A stretch of DNA of 64,000 nt from JAGLGH01 sp034723595 (GCA_034723595.1 JAYEPB010000078.1:15258-79257); one strand, 5' to 3'. Counted from the stretch's first letter, positions 7,916 through 17,448 are shown. The notes: generated by a model not told the origin, from the sequence alone. Numbers and translations are program-made.

Positions 7916-9075
7916 TTTCAGAAAAATTCAAACAGTTTGTCGAAAATTTCGATGTAGAAGGATATATTAGAAGATTTGAAGAAAGTGATTATTATAAAGA
8001 AAAATTTGTGCCAAAGATAAATAATATGATCAAATCTCATTATCAAAGAGAAATAAAAAAAAGAGTAGAAAACTATGAAGGGAATAATTATGTTTATCCT
8101 GAATTCAGTAAAGTTAAGATAACGCAAAAAGCTTTAGATAAAGGGAAGTATATATCAAAAAGAGTTTGTGAATTTGCGGATTCAGATTATGAAATATATA
8201 TGTATATGATTGGTGATAACTCCAATAAAGAACCTATCGTAGATGATTTTTATATAGGCATTGATCAAACTGTAGAACCTGATTATTGTAAAATCAGCCC
8301 ATTCGGTAAAATTCGTACTTCGTATGATATAACAGATAATTTAGAAAAAAGAATTTTGGGGTGGAGTCATTCTCATGGTTCAATAGACACATTCCATTCT
8401 CGTAAAGATAGAAAAAACCTTCAAAAATTTGTCGCATCATATGGACTTTCTAAAAAGATTGATCTTTTAGACGATGAAGAAGGCGATGACCAATTATTGC
8501 ATGATGTTTATTATACACCTAGTTTGGTATTTAACAAATATATGTGGGAAACTAATATTCTGCCTTTTGCAGGAGTAGCTTTAGATTATACAAAATTTGG
8601 TAATAAAAAAAATACGAAATTCCATCTTAATGATGATGTGGAGATTGAAGTAATTAAGAGTGATCCATTAACTAAAAAAGAGATGGAAGATATAGATGAA
8701 ATGATTCTGGATAGAGTTAATCTTAAAGGTTTAGGTAAACTTAGAGATATTTATGAAAAAAGAACACTTGAGCAAAACTCTCCTATGGATAATGATATAT
8801 CCTCTATTTTAGAAGAGCATAGTCCTGATTATAATTCTTTAGATAAAAGTAGTCTTATAGGTCTGATTAGGAAACAAGAATCAAAATATAAGAGTCTTTT
8901 TGAAAAGTATGGAACAATTGTTAAAGATTATAACTATTTACAGGATAAATATCATGATTTAAAAAATAAAAATAGTTCATTGAGATCAATTGTTATGAAA
9001 TGTAAAAAATATATCAAGAATCAGGTCAAACTAAAAGGAGTTAAGCACCAACGAGAAAATGTCAAAAATAATTGA
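7912..9075 (+). CDS. JAB1/MPN/JAMM metallopeptidase (putative Ubl processing/deconjugating enzyme)
   Basis: ATG 7912 is chosen over TTG 7897 because it gives an ATGA overlap with the E1 stop and a GCGAGG signal six bases upstream. From this start, 387 residues. A full JAMM motif is visible: H153-S-H155, seven residues, S163-x-x-D166 (HSHGSIDTFHSRKD), with Glu94 (SDYE) the likely catalytic acid. The C-terminal about 80 residues form a lysine-rich coiled coil (SLIGLIRKQESKYKSLFEKYG). Expected roles are trimming the SMRYL tail from the Ubl precursor and removing Ubl from targets. Position after Ubl, E2 and E1 matches the fourth gene of bacterial BilABCD operons. JAMM assignment is firm; the substrate is inference. 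Confidence 0.88.
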   Translation: MISEKFKQFVENFDVEGYIRRFEESDYYKEKFVPKINNMIKSHYQREIKKRVENYEGNNYVYPEFSKVKITQKALDKGKYISKRVCEFADSDYEIYMYMIGDNSNKEPIVDDFYIGIDQTVEPDYCKISPFGKIRTSYDITDNLEKRILGWSHSHGSIDTFHSRKDRKNLQKFVASYGLSKKIDLLDDEEGDDQLLHDVYYTPSLVFNKYMWETNILPFAGVALDYTKFGNKKNTKFHLNDDVEIEVIKSDPLTKKEMEDIDEMILDRVNLKGLGKLRDIYEKRTLEQNSPMDNDISSILEEHSPDYNSLDKSSLIGLIRKQESKYKSLFEKYGTIVKDYNYLQDKYHDLKNKNSSLRSIVMKCKKYIKNQVKLKGVKHQRENVKNN

Positions 9076-9124
9076 TCTTGATGAGAGGGTATTGATGTTT
9101 TTTAATTAAAATGGGCAGTCCCTT

Positions 9125-11158
9125 ATGATAAGAAGAAAAATAGAACAAATATTAGCGAATGAAAATAAAAGAATTAATGTAAATAATGTTAATCAAAATA
9201 GTCTATCGAATAATCTTCTTGCAGTGTATTTTTTAGATAATATTCCTGATAAAAATCTTGCTATTGATGATTTGATTATTAATGATTTTTTGTATAAATT
9301 TATATCTTCTGAAGAGAAGAATAAGATTTATAATCTTAATGAGGTAATCTCAAAATTATCAAAAGTAGATGAGAATCAAGTGAATAAATCAAAGAGTAAG
9401 AAAATCTTAATGATCCCTAAAATAAATATCCAAATGACCTTAGCGATAGATTCTTATCTTGATTTGATTAAAAATGAAGAATCTTTGGAAATTATAACTG
9501 GATTAAAGTCAAAAGATGATTTAAAGGCATTACTGTTGATTGATAGAATTTCTGGTACTCAGAAGTATAGTGATTTAGAGTTTGTTATTGATAAAAAAGA
9601 TTGCGTTGAGAAAAATGCGATTATAGCTGCAAAGTATTCAACAGAACTATCAGCCCTCTCAAAATCAGATTCTAACCTAAAATCTTCATATCAGATATTA
9701 AATAATCTTCCATCTGATTTTACTCTGACTGCTATAAAACAAATCAAGAAGATAAATCAGGAAGTCACAGATTCCAGTATTGATTATAAAATAATATCAA
9801 AGAATCCAAAACTAATAAAAAAGATAAATGCCGTAAAAGGCAGGTATAATAATTTAAAGAGACGTACAAGCAGCTGGTTGGATAAAGAATTAAATATATA
9901 CCTTGAAAAGGAATATAAAAAGATTAATTTCAATATATCCAGAATGACAGACCTGGATTTGGCTATTGAAAAGACAGATAATGCTTCCAGGCAGTTGAAT
10001 AAGATTAAAAATAAATATAAAGCAGCAGGCATAACTCCTGCTAAATTTAATAAGAAATATTCTCAGCTTTCTGCCCAGCAAAATAAGCTTAAAAGTTATA
10101 ATGTATTAAAAAAGGGATTTGTGAAGAATTGCGCAATAATCAAAAGAGAAAGGCAGCTGATAGAAGATAAAGGGGTAGATGATATTGCTGATTTAGTATC
10201 ATTAATAAATAAAGAAAAAAACATATTGAATAATGCAGATATATCAGAAACAAAGTTTAGTGATTTAGATACTGCTAAGCAGGATTATATCAATGAATCA
10301 AAAAGGTTTAAAGATGCAGTAAATCTGGAGATCAGTTCAATCAAGCAATATTTGAATCATAGCTGTGATATATTGATTGAGAAGGCTGGTAAATATACTG
10401 GTCTATCTGGACTTTTTGGTGAGAGAGATAAAGAATCATTGGTAGGGTTGAAAGATGAGGCAAAAAGCTTAGCTGATCAGATTTTATTGGTGAAAAAAGA
10501 GTTTGGGATACCTGATTATGTGATTCAGAAAAGCAATGAGCTTAGTAATTTAGTCGATAAACTTATTAAGAAAAATAAGTATACAATTTCTCAAAAGCTA
10601 AAGAGAGGTCTTAGTTATAAATATGCAGAAGCTGGATTGTTGGTTTCTAATTATCTCCCTTCAAAAGAGATTATTGGCGCAAGTGTTTTTTCTAGTTATC
10701 TAGAGAATGATAAATATAATATAATTCAAAAAGGCAATAAGACTATGAGTTTTGAGCAAAATTTGTCAAATCTTCCTCCTATAAATGATTTCAGCAGTGA
10801 TTATATGGGTAGTTTAAAACAAAGTGACAATAAGACTGCAAGAAAAACTTATGGTCTTGCATCAAGTCGCAAAGGGAAGAGACTAATCAATATCTTTGCC
10901 GCGGGATTAATATTCTCAATAACTTCTCTTGGGATTTATGGGATTGTTAATCCTCAATCAACTTATGTATTGCAAAAGGAAGTAGAAACTATTGAAAAAA
11001 CTGAAGATTATTCTAGCATCCATAAACCAGAACATACAATATATGATTCTACAATTAGGGATATAGATAAGATTGTTGATAAAACGCAAAGAACATATGA
11101 ATCAACAATAAGAGATTTAAAAAAGATGTTCAATGGGAATCTTATAACACCAGATTAA
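9125..11158 (+). CDS. Large coiled-coil protein with one C-terminal membrane segment
   Basis: 677 residues starting 49 bases after the JAMM gene on the same strand, so possibly the fifth gene of the Ubl operon. It is almost entirely helical and Lys/Asn/Ile rich, with long coiled-coil-like stretches, then a single hydrophobic segment at about 587-608 (LINIFAAGLIFSITSLGIYG) and a 69-residue tail containing two related DSTIRD/ESTIRD repeats. No signal peptide, so probably C-tail-anchored with the large part cytosolic. No family recognised. It might be a membrane-bound target or scaffold for conjugation. Its 3' end overlaps the convergent exchanger gene by 17 bases. Confidence 0.7.
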   Translation: MIRRKIEQILANENKRINVNNVNQNSLSNNLLAVYFLDNIPDKNLAIDDLIINDFLYKFISSEEKNKIYNLNEVISKLSKVDENQVNKSKSKKILMIPKINIQMTLAIDSYLDLIKNEESLEIITGLKSKDDLKALLLIDRISGTQKYSDLEFVIDKKDCVEKNAIIAAKYSTELSALSKSDSNLKSSYQILNNLPSDFTLTAIKQIKKINQEVTDSSIDYKIISKNPKLIKKINAVKGRYNNLKRRTSSWLDKELNIYLEKEYKKINFNISRMTDLDLAIEKTDNASRQLNKIKNKYKAAGITPAKFNKKYSQLSAQQNKLKSYNVLKKGFVKNCAIIKRERQLIEDKGVDDIADLVSLINKEKNILNNADISETKFSDLDTAKQDYINESKRFKDAVNLEISSIKQYLNHSCDILIEKAGKYTGLSGLFGERDKESLVGLKDEAKSLADQILLVKKEFGIPDYVIQKSNELSNLVDKLIKKNKYTISQKLKRGLSYKYAEAGLLVSNYLPSKEIIGASVFSSYLENDKYNIIQKGNKTMSFEQNLSNLPPINDFSSDYMGSLKQSDNKTARKTYGLASSRKGKRLINIFAAGLIFSITSLGIYGIVNPQSTYVLQKEVETIEKTEDYSSIHKPEHTIYDSTIRDIDKIVDKTQRTYESTIRDLKKMFNGNLITPD

Positions 11159-12203
11159 TAGCCCAAACCAAGTATGCAGCATACAATCCAATCAGGAAAT
11201 AGCCAGCTCTTCTGCCGATTTTCCATTTATGGGCAAGCAATAGGAAAAAGATTACAAAAACAGTAGCAAAAAGAAGTATTACTGAGCTGAAGATATTTGC
11301 AGTGCTCACAGGGATAGAAGATTTTGAGAGGGATAATATCAAAACCCATGGCACGCCAAGACATATTAGAATATCAAAGATATTAGAGCCTATTGCATTG
11401 CTTATTGCCATGCCTCCTCTACCTTGCTTTGCAACAATTACTGATGAGATTAGATCAGGGATAGAAGTGCCAGCAGCAAGGATTGTCAAGGCAATGATAA
11501 CTTCTGGAATGCCAAGGATATGGGATATGTTAATTGCGCTTTCAACTAATATCCAACTAAGACCTGCAATAACTGCAATTGATATGAGAAATACAAAATA
11601 ATAATGTTTGGATGATGGGAAAAGTTTGTCTAAAAGAAGATCCAATGGTTTGGCAATCTTTTTCCATCTTTTGCCTTTACTCTCTTTTATCTTATTTTCT
11701 ACTTTCTGGATTATATCATTATTTTTATATGGGAATAGTTTTTTCCAGTTTATGACTGCAATAATATAGGTTATGTAGATGATTATGAATATCATAGCTT
11801 CGTTTAGGACTATCTGTCCATCTCTAAAAACAAATAAGAGGATTATTATGGAAATTGAATAAAATAATGTATCTCTAATCACTGGCTGCCATGATAATAC
11901 AGCTTTTCGAACAATAGCAGCAGCACCTATGATTACCAGAATATTAAATAGAGCTGATCCAACAATCGTGCCTATGCCTATAGCTGCATGATCTCCAGGC
12001 TTAAGCAAAGCAAGAATTGCAACGAACAACTCAGGCGCGCTTGAACCTATTGCCATCAATGTAGCTCCAGCAGCATCAGATGATAGCTTAAGCTTTTTTG
12101 CTATCTTATCTAATGATCCAATAAAGTAGTTGTCGTATACTCTTGCAAGTAGGTAGAAAGAGATTAGTAGAGCAAAGATGAAGAGGATTATAGATATTTT
12201 AAT
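11142..12203 (-). CDS. K+-dependent Na+/Ca2+ exchanger-like (CaCA family) protein without a canonical start codon
   Basis: Two alpha-repeat signatures are present: GATMMAIGSSAPELF near the N-terminus and ALTILAAGTSIPDLISS in the second half, each the ion-binding core of CaCA exchangers, with about ten membrane segments. The first in-frame ATG (12059) falls inside the first alpha repeat and would remove the first helix. Reading upstream in frame gives a good first helix and DNYFIGSLDKIAKKLKLSSDAAGAT before it, but there is no ATG, GTG or TTG before the in-frame stop at 12222-12224. A TTTAAATC box about 27 bases upstream of an ATT at 12203 makes that my best guess for a non-canonical leaderless start; a sequencing error is the alternative. 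Confidence 0.8.
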   Translation of the reverse strand: MKISIILFIFALLISFYLLARVYDNYFIGSLDKIAKKLKLSSDAAGATLMAIGSSAPELFVAILALLKPGDHAAIGIGTIVGSALFNILVIIGAAAIVRKAVLSWQPVIRDTLFYSISIIILLFVFRDGQIVLNEAMIFIIIYITYIIAVINWKKLFPYKNNDIIQKVENKIKESKGKRWKKIAKPLDLLLDKLFPSSKHYYFVFLISIAVIAGLSWILVESAINISHILGIPEVIIALTILAAGTSIPDLISSVIVAKQGRGGMAISNAIGSNIFDILICLGVPWVLILSLSKSSIPVSTANIFSSVILLFATVFVIFFLLLAHKWKIGRRAGYFLIGLYAAYLVWAINLVL

Positions 12204-12246
12204 GGGATTGTAAATAAAGATTTAAAAAACTTTGTAATATCTTAGA

Positions 12247-12714
12247 TTAATCTGTGAATGTAAAATCTTGAATATTATTTGATAAAAAATCTTCTCTTTT
12301 CATTTCTTCAATTATGTAAAATGTCTGCTTTTCTATGATATCAAATCTTTCTTCCAATGCTTCTATAAACTCTTCAATCTCTTTTATATTAGTGAATACT
12401 GCTTCAATTAAGTAATCATAGCCACTGTTAATTTTAAACAATGAATTGATATTTGGGCATTTATTTAGATATTCCCCACATTCCTTTTTATTTTCCTTAG
12501 CAACTTTAAGTATGATTTTTGCTTGTGTATTGTAGCCAATCTTATTAAAATCTATTAGGCAGGTGTGCTTTACTATCAAATCATTCTCAAAACCCTTTAA
12601 TTTATCAAATAATGTTGACACAGGCACCCCTGTTTTCCTTGACATTTTTGTCAAAGATTCCCTTGCGTTGTTTCTTAATCTTGATACGATTTCTATGTCT
12701 TTGTTTTTAACCAT
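12247..12714 (-). CDS. Lrp/AsnC-family transcription regulator
   Basis: 155 residues with an N-terminal winged helix (IVSRLRNNARESLTKMSRKTGVPVSTLFDKLKGFE) and a C-terminal RAM/ligand domain (QAKIILKVAKENKKECGEYL...SGYDYLIEAVFTNIKEIEEFIEAL), the standard single-copy Lrp layout. It binds DNA as a dimer or octamer and probably senses an amino acid. It is divergent from the AbrB-PhoU gene across about 150 AT-rich bases, which it may control along with its own promoter. Target and effector are not identifiable. Confidence 0.85.
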   Translation of the reverse strand: MVKNKDIEIVSRLRNNARESLTKMSRKTGVPVSTLFDKLKGFENDLIVKHTCLIDFNKIGYNTQAKIILKVAKENKKECGEYLNKCPNINSLFKINSGYDYLIEAVFTNIKEIEEFIEALEERFDIIEKQTFYIIEEMKREDFLSNNIQDFTFTD

Positions 12715-12837
12715 TTTTTGTGCCTCACTTAATTATTTTCGTTTTATTCGGAAATAAGTATACTTAGTTCTAGCCTACCATATATACTTTGTTAACACAT
12801 TGTGTATATTAGTACATATATCCACATATTTTAGAAA

Positions 12838-12850
12838 AGTTTATATATGC
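12838..12850 (+). promoter_or_regulatory. TATA box deciding a leaderless start
   Basis: AGTTTATATATGC is a good archaeal TATA box centred 27 bases before the ATG at 12871. Transcription should begin at that ATG, so the apparent ATG at 12847 lies inside the promoter and is not the start. Confidence 0.65.
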
Positions 12851-12870
12851 GCAAGGAATTACACCCTTTT

Positions 12871-13782
12871 ATGAAGCGAAAAGTAGTACGACACGGCTCA
12901 GCAACATTGACAATAAGCCTACCTTCAAAATGGGCAAAAAAGTTTGACATAAAGCAAGGGGATGAACTTGAGATTGAGGAGGAGGGAAGTTCATTAGCTA
13001 TCTCAACTGAAAAATATTTAAAATTAAATGAATGTGAATTTGTTATTGATCCTGGAACAATTTCATACATTAGGAGTATTATTAGCAATTCCTATAAGAA
13101 AGGATATGATGTAATTAATTTAAAATTTGAAGAACCAAATGTAATTGTAACAATTCAAAAAGTTGTTGATGGATTATTAGGATATGAGATAGTTGAACAA
13201 GGTCAAGGCTATTGTATTATTAAAAATGTTGCGTCAGGGCTAGAAACAGAATTTGAGTCTATGTTAAAGAAATCATTCTTTATGACTTTAACAATGGGAG
13301 AAATATGTCTTGAGGATATTAATAATAAAAAATTAAAAAACTATGAAGAAATTCGACAAATGAAAGATAATATAACAAAATTTACGAATTTCTGCAAAAG
13401 ATTAACTAATAAGGCAAAAAAGAATCTTGACTCAAATTCATTTGCTTATCTTATTCTCTGGAGTTTAGAAAAGATTGCTAATGAATATAAATATATCTAT
13501 CGTTATTTGTCTAAACATACAACAAATCAATTATCAAAAAAAACATTGGATTATTTTAAGAATACAAATCAATTATTAAGGTTATATTTTGATGGATTTT
13601 ATAAGAAAGATAATAAGATGATTAAAAATATTACAACACTTAAAGATCAATATTTATATAAAGATTTATATGATGTATTAAAACAAACAAAACACCTAGA
13701 TTCTGTTGTAATCCACCATCTTGCTAATATTATTAGAAGAGTATATGATATGACTGGTCCTTATTTTGGCATTTATCTCTAA
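12871..13782 (+). CDS. AbrB-type DNA-binding domain fused to PhoU-like domain
   Basis: Start at ATG 12871, placed by the upstream TATA box, gives 303 residues. The first about 50 residues are a SpoVT/AbrB swapped-hairpin domain (MKRKVVRHGSATLTISLPSKW, KQGDELEIEEEG); the rest is all-helical and PhoU-like, with two copies of a three-helix unit (MTLTMGEICLEDINN, VVIHHLANIIRRVYD). This combination is common in archaea as a phosphate-uptake type regulator. No Pst transporter genes are nearby, so the phosphate link is family knowledge only. Its 3' end overlaps the convergent kinase gene by 4 bases. Confidence 0.8.
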   Translation: MKRKVVRHGSATLTISLPSKWAKKFDIKQGDELEIEEEGSSLAISTEKYLKLNECEFVIDPGTISYIRSIISNSYKKGYDVINLKFEEPNVIVTIQKVVDGLLGYEIVEQGQGYCIIKNVASGLETEFESMLKKSFFMTLTMGEICLEDINNKKLKNYEEIRQMKDNITKFTNFCKRLTNKAKKNLDSNSFAYLILWSLEKIANEYKYIYRYLSKHTTNQLSKKTLDYFKNTNQLLRLYFDGFYKKDNKMIKNITTLKDQYLYKDLYDVLKQTKHLDSVVIHHLANIIRRVYDMTGPYFGIYL

Positions 13783-16631
13783 ATCTTGTTTTTCAAAGCA
13801 ACTAATTCATCTTCAACCTGCTGCATAGAATCATATCTTTTTTTAGGATTATATTCCAGGCATTTCATAATAACGCTTGCTAAATGAGGATTTATCTCTG
13901 GTTTTATATCCTGAAGACTCTTAGCTCTTAATTCTCCTTCATAAACCCCCTCTGCGAATTTAGTCTTATCTCCTTGTATATCCTGATAACTAATGGGTTT
14001 TTGTCCAGTCAAAGATTCATAAAGTAACACGCCAAAGCTATACTGGTCTGCTTTCTTGGTAGGAGATTCTCCACCAAGAATCCTTTCCGGAGCAGTATAT
14101 TCTCTTACTCCTTTGATAGTACTTTGAGATTCTTTAAATCTTGAAAATGCTAAGTCCAAAAGAAATACCAACCCATTTCTGGCAACAATAACATTATCTT
14201 TTTTAATATCATTATGTGTAAATCCTTTTGTATGGATATAATTTAAAGAATATGCAGTTTTGGCAAAAACTTCAATTATTTCTTCTTCTGGTCGTTCTTG
14301 AGTGAAATATTGTTCAAATGTTTTTCCTTCAATATATTCAGATATTAAACCAAGTGATTCTTTATCATTTAATTTCATTCTTTGGCTGCCTAAAAATTGT
14401 GGTAATGGTCTATATTGATAATTCTTAAAGTCATCTCTAGACCTTGAAATTGTTTTGCTGTTTATTCTTTTTTCTTCCTTACTAATTTCATTAAGAGCTT
14501 TATCGATAGAGCCATATTTCTTAATTATTTTATCAACATTATCATTATCTAAATTTTTTGAAGGTAACTTTAAAATTTTAATAAAATCATCTTCAGTTTC
14601 ATCCTGATCTCTTATTAAATAAATATTACTCCACCCTCCATTTGTGAACTTATGAAGGATATCATAATCATCAATTTCAATCAGTGAACATTCTTTGAGT
14701 TCTTCAGATGATATACATTTATTTTCTTTTAAAATTTGATTTAAATTTTTATAGTTCACATGTTTATTATGGACCAATTCTGTCAATTCAGAGATGATTT
14801 GCTCTTCAGTTTTATTCTGGGAGTATTTAGAATCAAGATAACTTTTAATAAATTCATATCCTTCATCTTCGATTGGTTTTATTTCAGGGGTGTTGACTGT
14901 TTCGGCAAGGTATCTTATTGATTTTGCAATTTCACGAATAGAATGCATAGCATTAATTTTTTTTCTAAATGAATCTTTCTTATAAGACTGGATTCCTTTG
15001 TTATATAGTTCTAAAAACAAAGTTGGATTAATATATGCTAATTTGCCAAAACATTGATTAAATTTACTCTTATCAGGTTCCATAACTTCATCCCCCATCA
15101 ATTCCCAATAATATTTATTTGCAGTTATAGAATCTTGCTCATAAAGATTAGGCAAATAATTAATCATATTCTGTTTTATCTTAGCATTTCCATTACCCCA
15201 TAATTTTTTAAATAACTTCTTTGCAAACTTTTTATTGGCTTGGAATAATTGTGGAAATACTTCTAAAACACTTAAGTTAACATCTTCCTCAGGATCTTTA
15301 ATAGCTTTATAAAATAATTTTGATGCTAATATAGGATTTATTTCAAATAACTTGCCTAATGAATTAGCAGTGCCTCTTCTAACACTAGAATCATTATTGG
15401 CCATTCCTGCCAAATATAATTGTTCTAATTCATTATTAGTCTGAAAATTAAGATAATCTATTTTAGTACTAATTAAATATCTTATGTGCTTCTGAAAACA
15501 ACTTTCGCCTTCAGATATATCTTCAATTCCATTTTTATAATACTCAAAAGCCTTTCCAGGGCAGATATTAGAAATAGCAGAGAAGGAACTAAGAGTGTCC
15601 TTTTCCATACCAAAATTCCCTGTTAAACCATCTTCAAAATAAGTAACTGCAGTTTTAGGATTTACTTTAATTAAAGCATCAAGATGACCATAAAATGAAG
15701 ATTTTATATCCTCATCAATAGTTTTCCCACCATTTTTCATTACATTCTCAAATAAAGTCTCTAAATATGTGGGTTGATACTTAGCTAATCTATTCAGAAT
15801 TTCTCCTAATTCTCTTTCACTTAATTTATTCTTTGAAAATGTTTTCGTATAAATAATTGTCTTATCAATAACTTGTTTAGCTAATTCGAAATCTTTTGGA
15901 ATCAAAGATTTAACTACTTCATGTAAATTATTTTCATAATCTAAGTAATCTTCATGAGATATTGCCATAGAGATTAAATCTTTTGTCAATTTAGGATTTG
16001 AAGCATAAGTATCTTTCAGGGATTTAATTAAATACTGCCTTCCAGGCACTACATCTCCTGTTAAATCAGGGTCTGAAAAAAGCATATTAAATATTTTTTT
16101 AGATATCTTATGCCTATATTTTTTATCCAACATAGATTCATTTTTAATAAAATATCTATGAGCACCACATAAAAAAGGGCTAAGAGACCTCACAAATAAA
16201 TTATTTTTATCCTTTATGTTTGGCTTATCTGCCAATACCATTAATTTATTGTACATATATGATAAGGATTCATCATCACATTTCAAGAGAGAAGAGACTG
16301 CATATTCATTGATACCAGAAAGATATTGTTCTTTAGAAGAACCAACATAAAAACCCAAAGCTAATTTGGGATTAAATTTTATGAGCGCATCTAAGGATTC
16401 TACAAGCATTTCTTGTATATTCTTATTTTTAGTTTGCCAACCCTCTATATACAATTGACTAACTATTCGTTTTCTCCGTTCCCTTTCAATTTTATCTAAT
16501 ATTCTAGATTTTTGCTTAGAGTTCAAGCTAGAATAAGATTCTTCAACACTAGACTCTAAAGATGCATGATTTTGACTCATATCCCATAGGAAGTGATAAA
16601 GAGTATTTAAATGTTTCTGTTTAGTTATCAC
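13779..16631 (-). CDS. Helical-repeat protein with C-terminal Ser/Thr protein kinase domain
   Basis: 950 residues. About the first 640 are HEAT/ARM-like helical repeats (recurring FINP or INPxxALxFY-type turns such as INPTLFLELYNKGI and INPILASKLFYKA). The last about 290 form a eukaryotic-type kinase: glycine-loop segment FTNGGWSNIY, the catalytic lysine in FIKILK, the catalytic loop HNDIKKDN (HRD changed to HND), LLDLAF replacing DFG, YTAPE and a DQYSFGVLLYESLTG helix F. The catalytic Asp and Asn are kept, but the DFG glycine is replaced. It has no membrane segment, so it is cytosolic. The repeats probably bind a protein partner. Confidence 0.85.
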   Translation of the reverse strand: MITKQKHLNTLYHFLWDMSQNHASLESSVEESYSSLNSKQKSRILDKIERERRKRIVSQLYIEGWQTKNKNIQEMLVESLDALIKFNPKLALGFYVGSSKEQYLSGINEYAVSSLLKCDDESLSYMYNKLMVLADKPNIKDKNNLFVRSLSPFLCGAHRYFIKNESMLDKKYRHKISKKIFNMLFSDPDLTGDVVPGRQYLIKSLKDTYASNPKLTKDLISMAISHEDYLDYENNLHEVVKSLIPKDFELAKQVIDKTIIYTKTFSKNKLSERELGEILNRLAKYQPTYLETLFENVMKNGGKTIDEDIKSSFYGHLDALIKVNPKTAVTYFEDGLTGNFGMEKDTLSSFSAISNICPGKAFEYYKNGIEDISEGESCFQKHIRYLISTKIDYLNFQTNNELEQLYLAGMANNDSSVRRGTANSLGKLFEINPILASKLFYKAIKDPEEDVNLSVLEVFPQLFQANKKFAKKLFKKLWGNGNAKIKQNMINYLPNLYEQDSITANKYYWELMGDEVMEPDKSKFNQCFGKLAYINPTLFLELYNKGIQSYKKDSFRKKINAMHSIREIAKSIRYLAETVNTPEIKPIEDEGYEFIKSYLDSKYSQNKTEEQIISELTELVHNKHVNYKNLNQILKENKCISSEELKECSLIEIDDYDILHKFTNGGWSNIYLIRDQDETEDDFIKILKLPSKNLDNDNVDKIIKKYGSIDKALNEISKEEKRINSKTISRSRDDFKNYQYRPLPQFLGSQRMKLNDKESLGLISEYIEGKTFEQYFTQERPEEEIIEVFAKTAYSLNYIHTKGFTHNDIKKDNVIVARNGLVFLLDLAFSRFKESQSTIKGVREYTAPERILGGESPTKKADQYSFGVLLYESLTGQKPISYQDIQGDKTKFAEGVYEGELRAKSLQDIKPEINPHLASVIMKCLEYNPKKRYDSMQQVEDELVALKNKI

Positions 16632-16838
16632 TGCCCAGGGGCAATATTTGATTTTTTGTTAAAATCATAGTATTAACACTAAAAAAATTATTGTAAACAT
16701 AAAATAATGGTTTGGTACTTTTTCTTAGTTATTTTTTCTCAACATTTTTTTGTACCACTTTTTTCGTTGATATAATCTAAATTTTTATGGTTCAGGTGCT
16801 AAAATTGAGTAGAAGTTTAAAAAAATAAAGAATAATAT

Positions 16839-17294
16839 TTATTCTTCGCTTGTTGCTAGTGCTGACGTAAGGGATGCTACATTTCTTAATGTATCATCAA
16901 TCTTTTTTAAAGCTTCAGCATGTTTTAATTCGAGAAATTTAGTCATTTCCGTAGGTGCTTTCAAGTTTTTTAATTTCTTTTCTTCTCTTTCCATTAATAT
17001 AAGAGATTCTTTTAGCAAATGCGCATCATAAATCATATCAACTAAAACCAAACCTAAAGATTCTAATGCATTGTCCATCACGTTGACTAATTCTTTTTCG
17101 TCTTTTTCTACATCTCTTGAGTTTCCTGCTTCTATTGCTTTATCAAGATCTTTAAGATATTTTTTTACATTAGCGATATTTTTTTCAAGATCCCTTACTT
17201 TTTGGAATTCCTGTCTTCTCCTCATAAAATCTCCAATAAGCTTTTTCTTTGTCTCTAAAGCTATTAATCTTGCTTTATCTGCTACATCTGCCAT
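16839..17294 (-). CDS. Helical hypothetical protein, third gene of a small-membrane-protein operon
   Basis: 151 residues, almost wholly helical with heptad patterns (LEKNIANVKKYLKDLDKAIE, LILMEREEKKLKNLK). No family recognised. GGAGG at 17304-17308 stands 9 bases before the ATG and overlaps the end of the upstream 48-residue ORF, so translation is likely coupled. The operon holds two single-span membrane peptides before it, so it may act with them at the membrane. Confidence 0.65.
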   Translation of the reverse strand: MADVADKARLIALETKKKLIGDFMRRRQEFQKVRDLEKNIANVKKYLKDLDKAIEAGNSRDVEKDEKELVNVMDNALESLGLVLVDMIYDAHLLKESLILMEREEKKLKNLKAPTEMTKFLELKHAEALKKIDDTLRNVASLTSALATSEE

Positions 17295-17300
17295 TTTTAT

Positions 17301-17447
17301 TCATCCTCCGATAAAAGGTATCTTCCAATTGCCTGACATTATCATATATGTCAGAAATCCACCTAATATTAATCCTATAATAATTCCTATAACAAATCCG
17401 AATCCTATTGGGCTTGTTATCACTCCTTTTTTTGAATTGAACATCAT
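17301..17447 (-). CDS. 48-residue single-span membrane protein
   Basis: ATGATG at 17447 opens a frame of 48 residues: a short basic N-terminus (NSKKGVITSP), one long glycine-rich hydrophobic helix (IGFGFVIGIIIGLILGG) and a tail YMIMSGNWKIPFIGG. It is paralogous to the ORF just upstream (shared KKG, P, membrane helix, then Y-x-I-M-x-G-x-x-K-x-P). The conserved architecture of two neighbours argues that both are real. Function unknown. Confidence 0.65.
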   Translation of the reverse strand: MMFNSKKGVITSPIGFGFVIGIIIGLILGGFLTYMIMSGNWKIPFIGG

Positions 17448-17448
17448 T

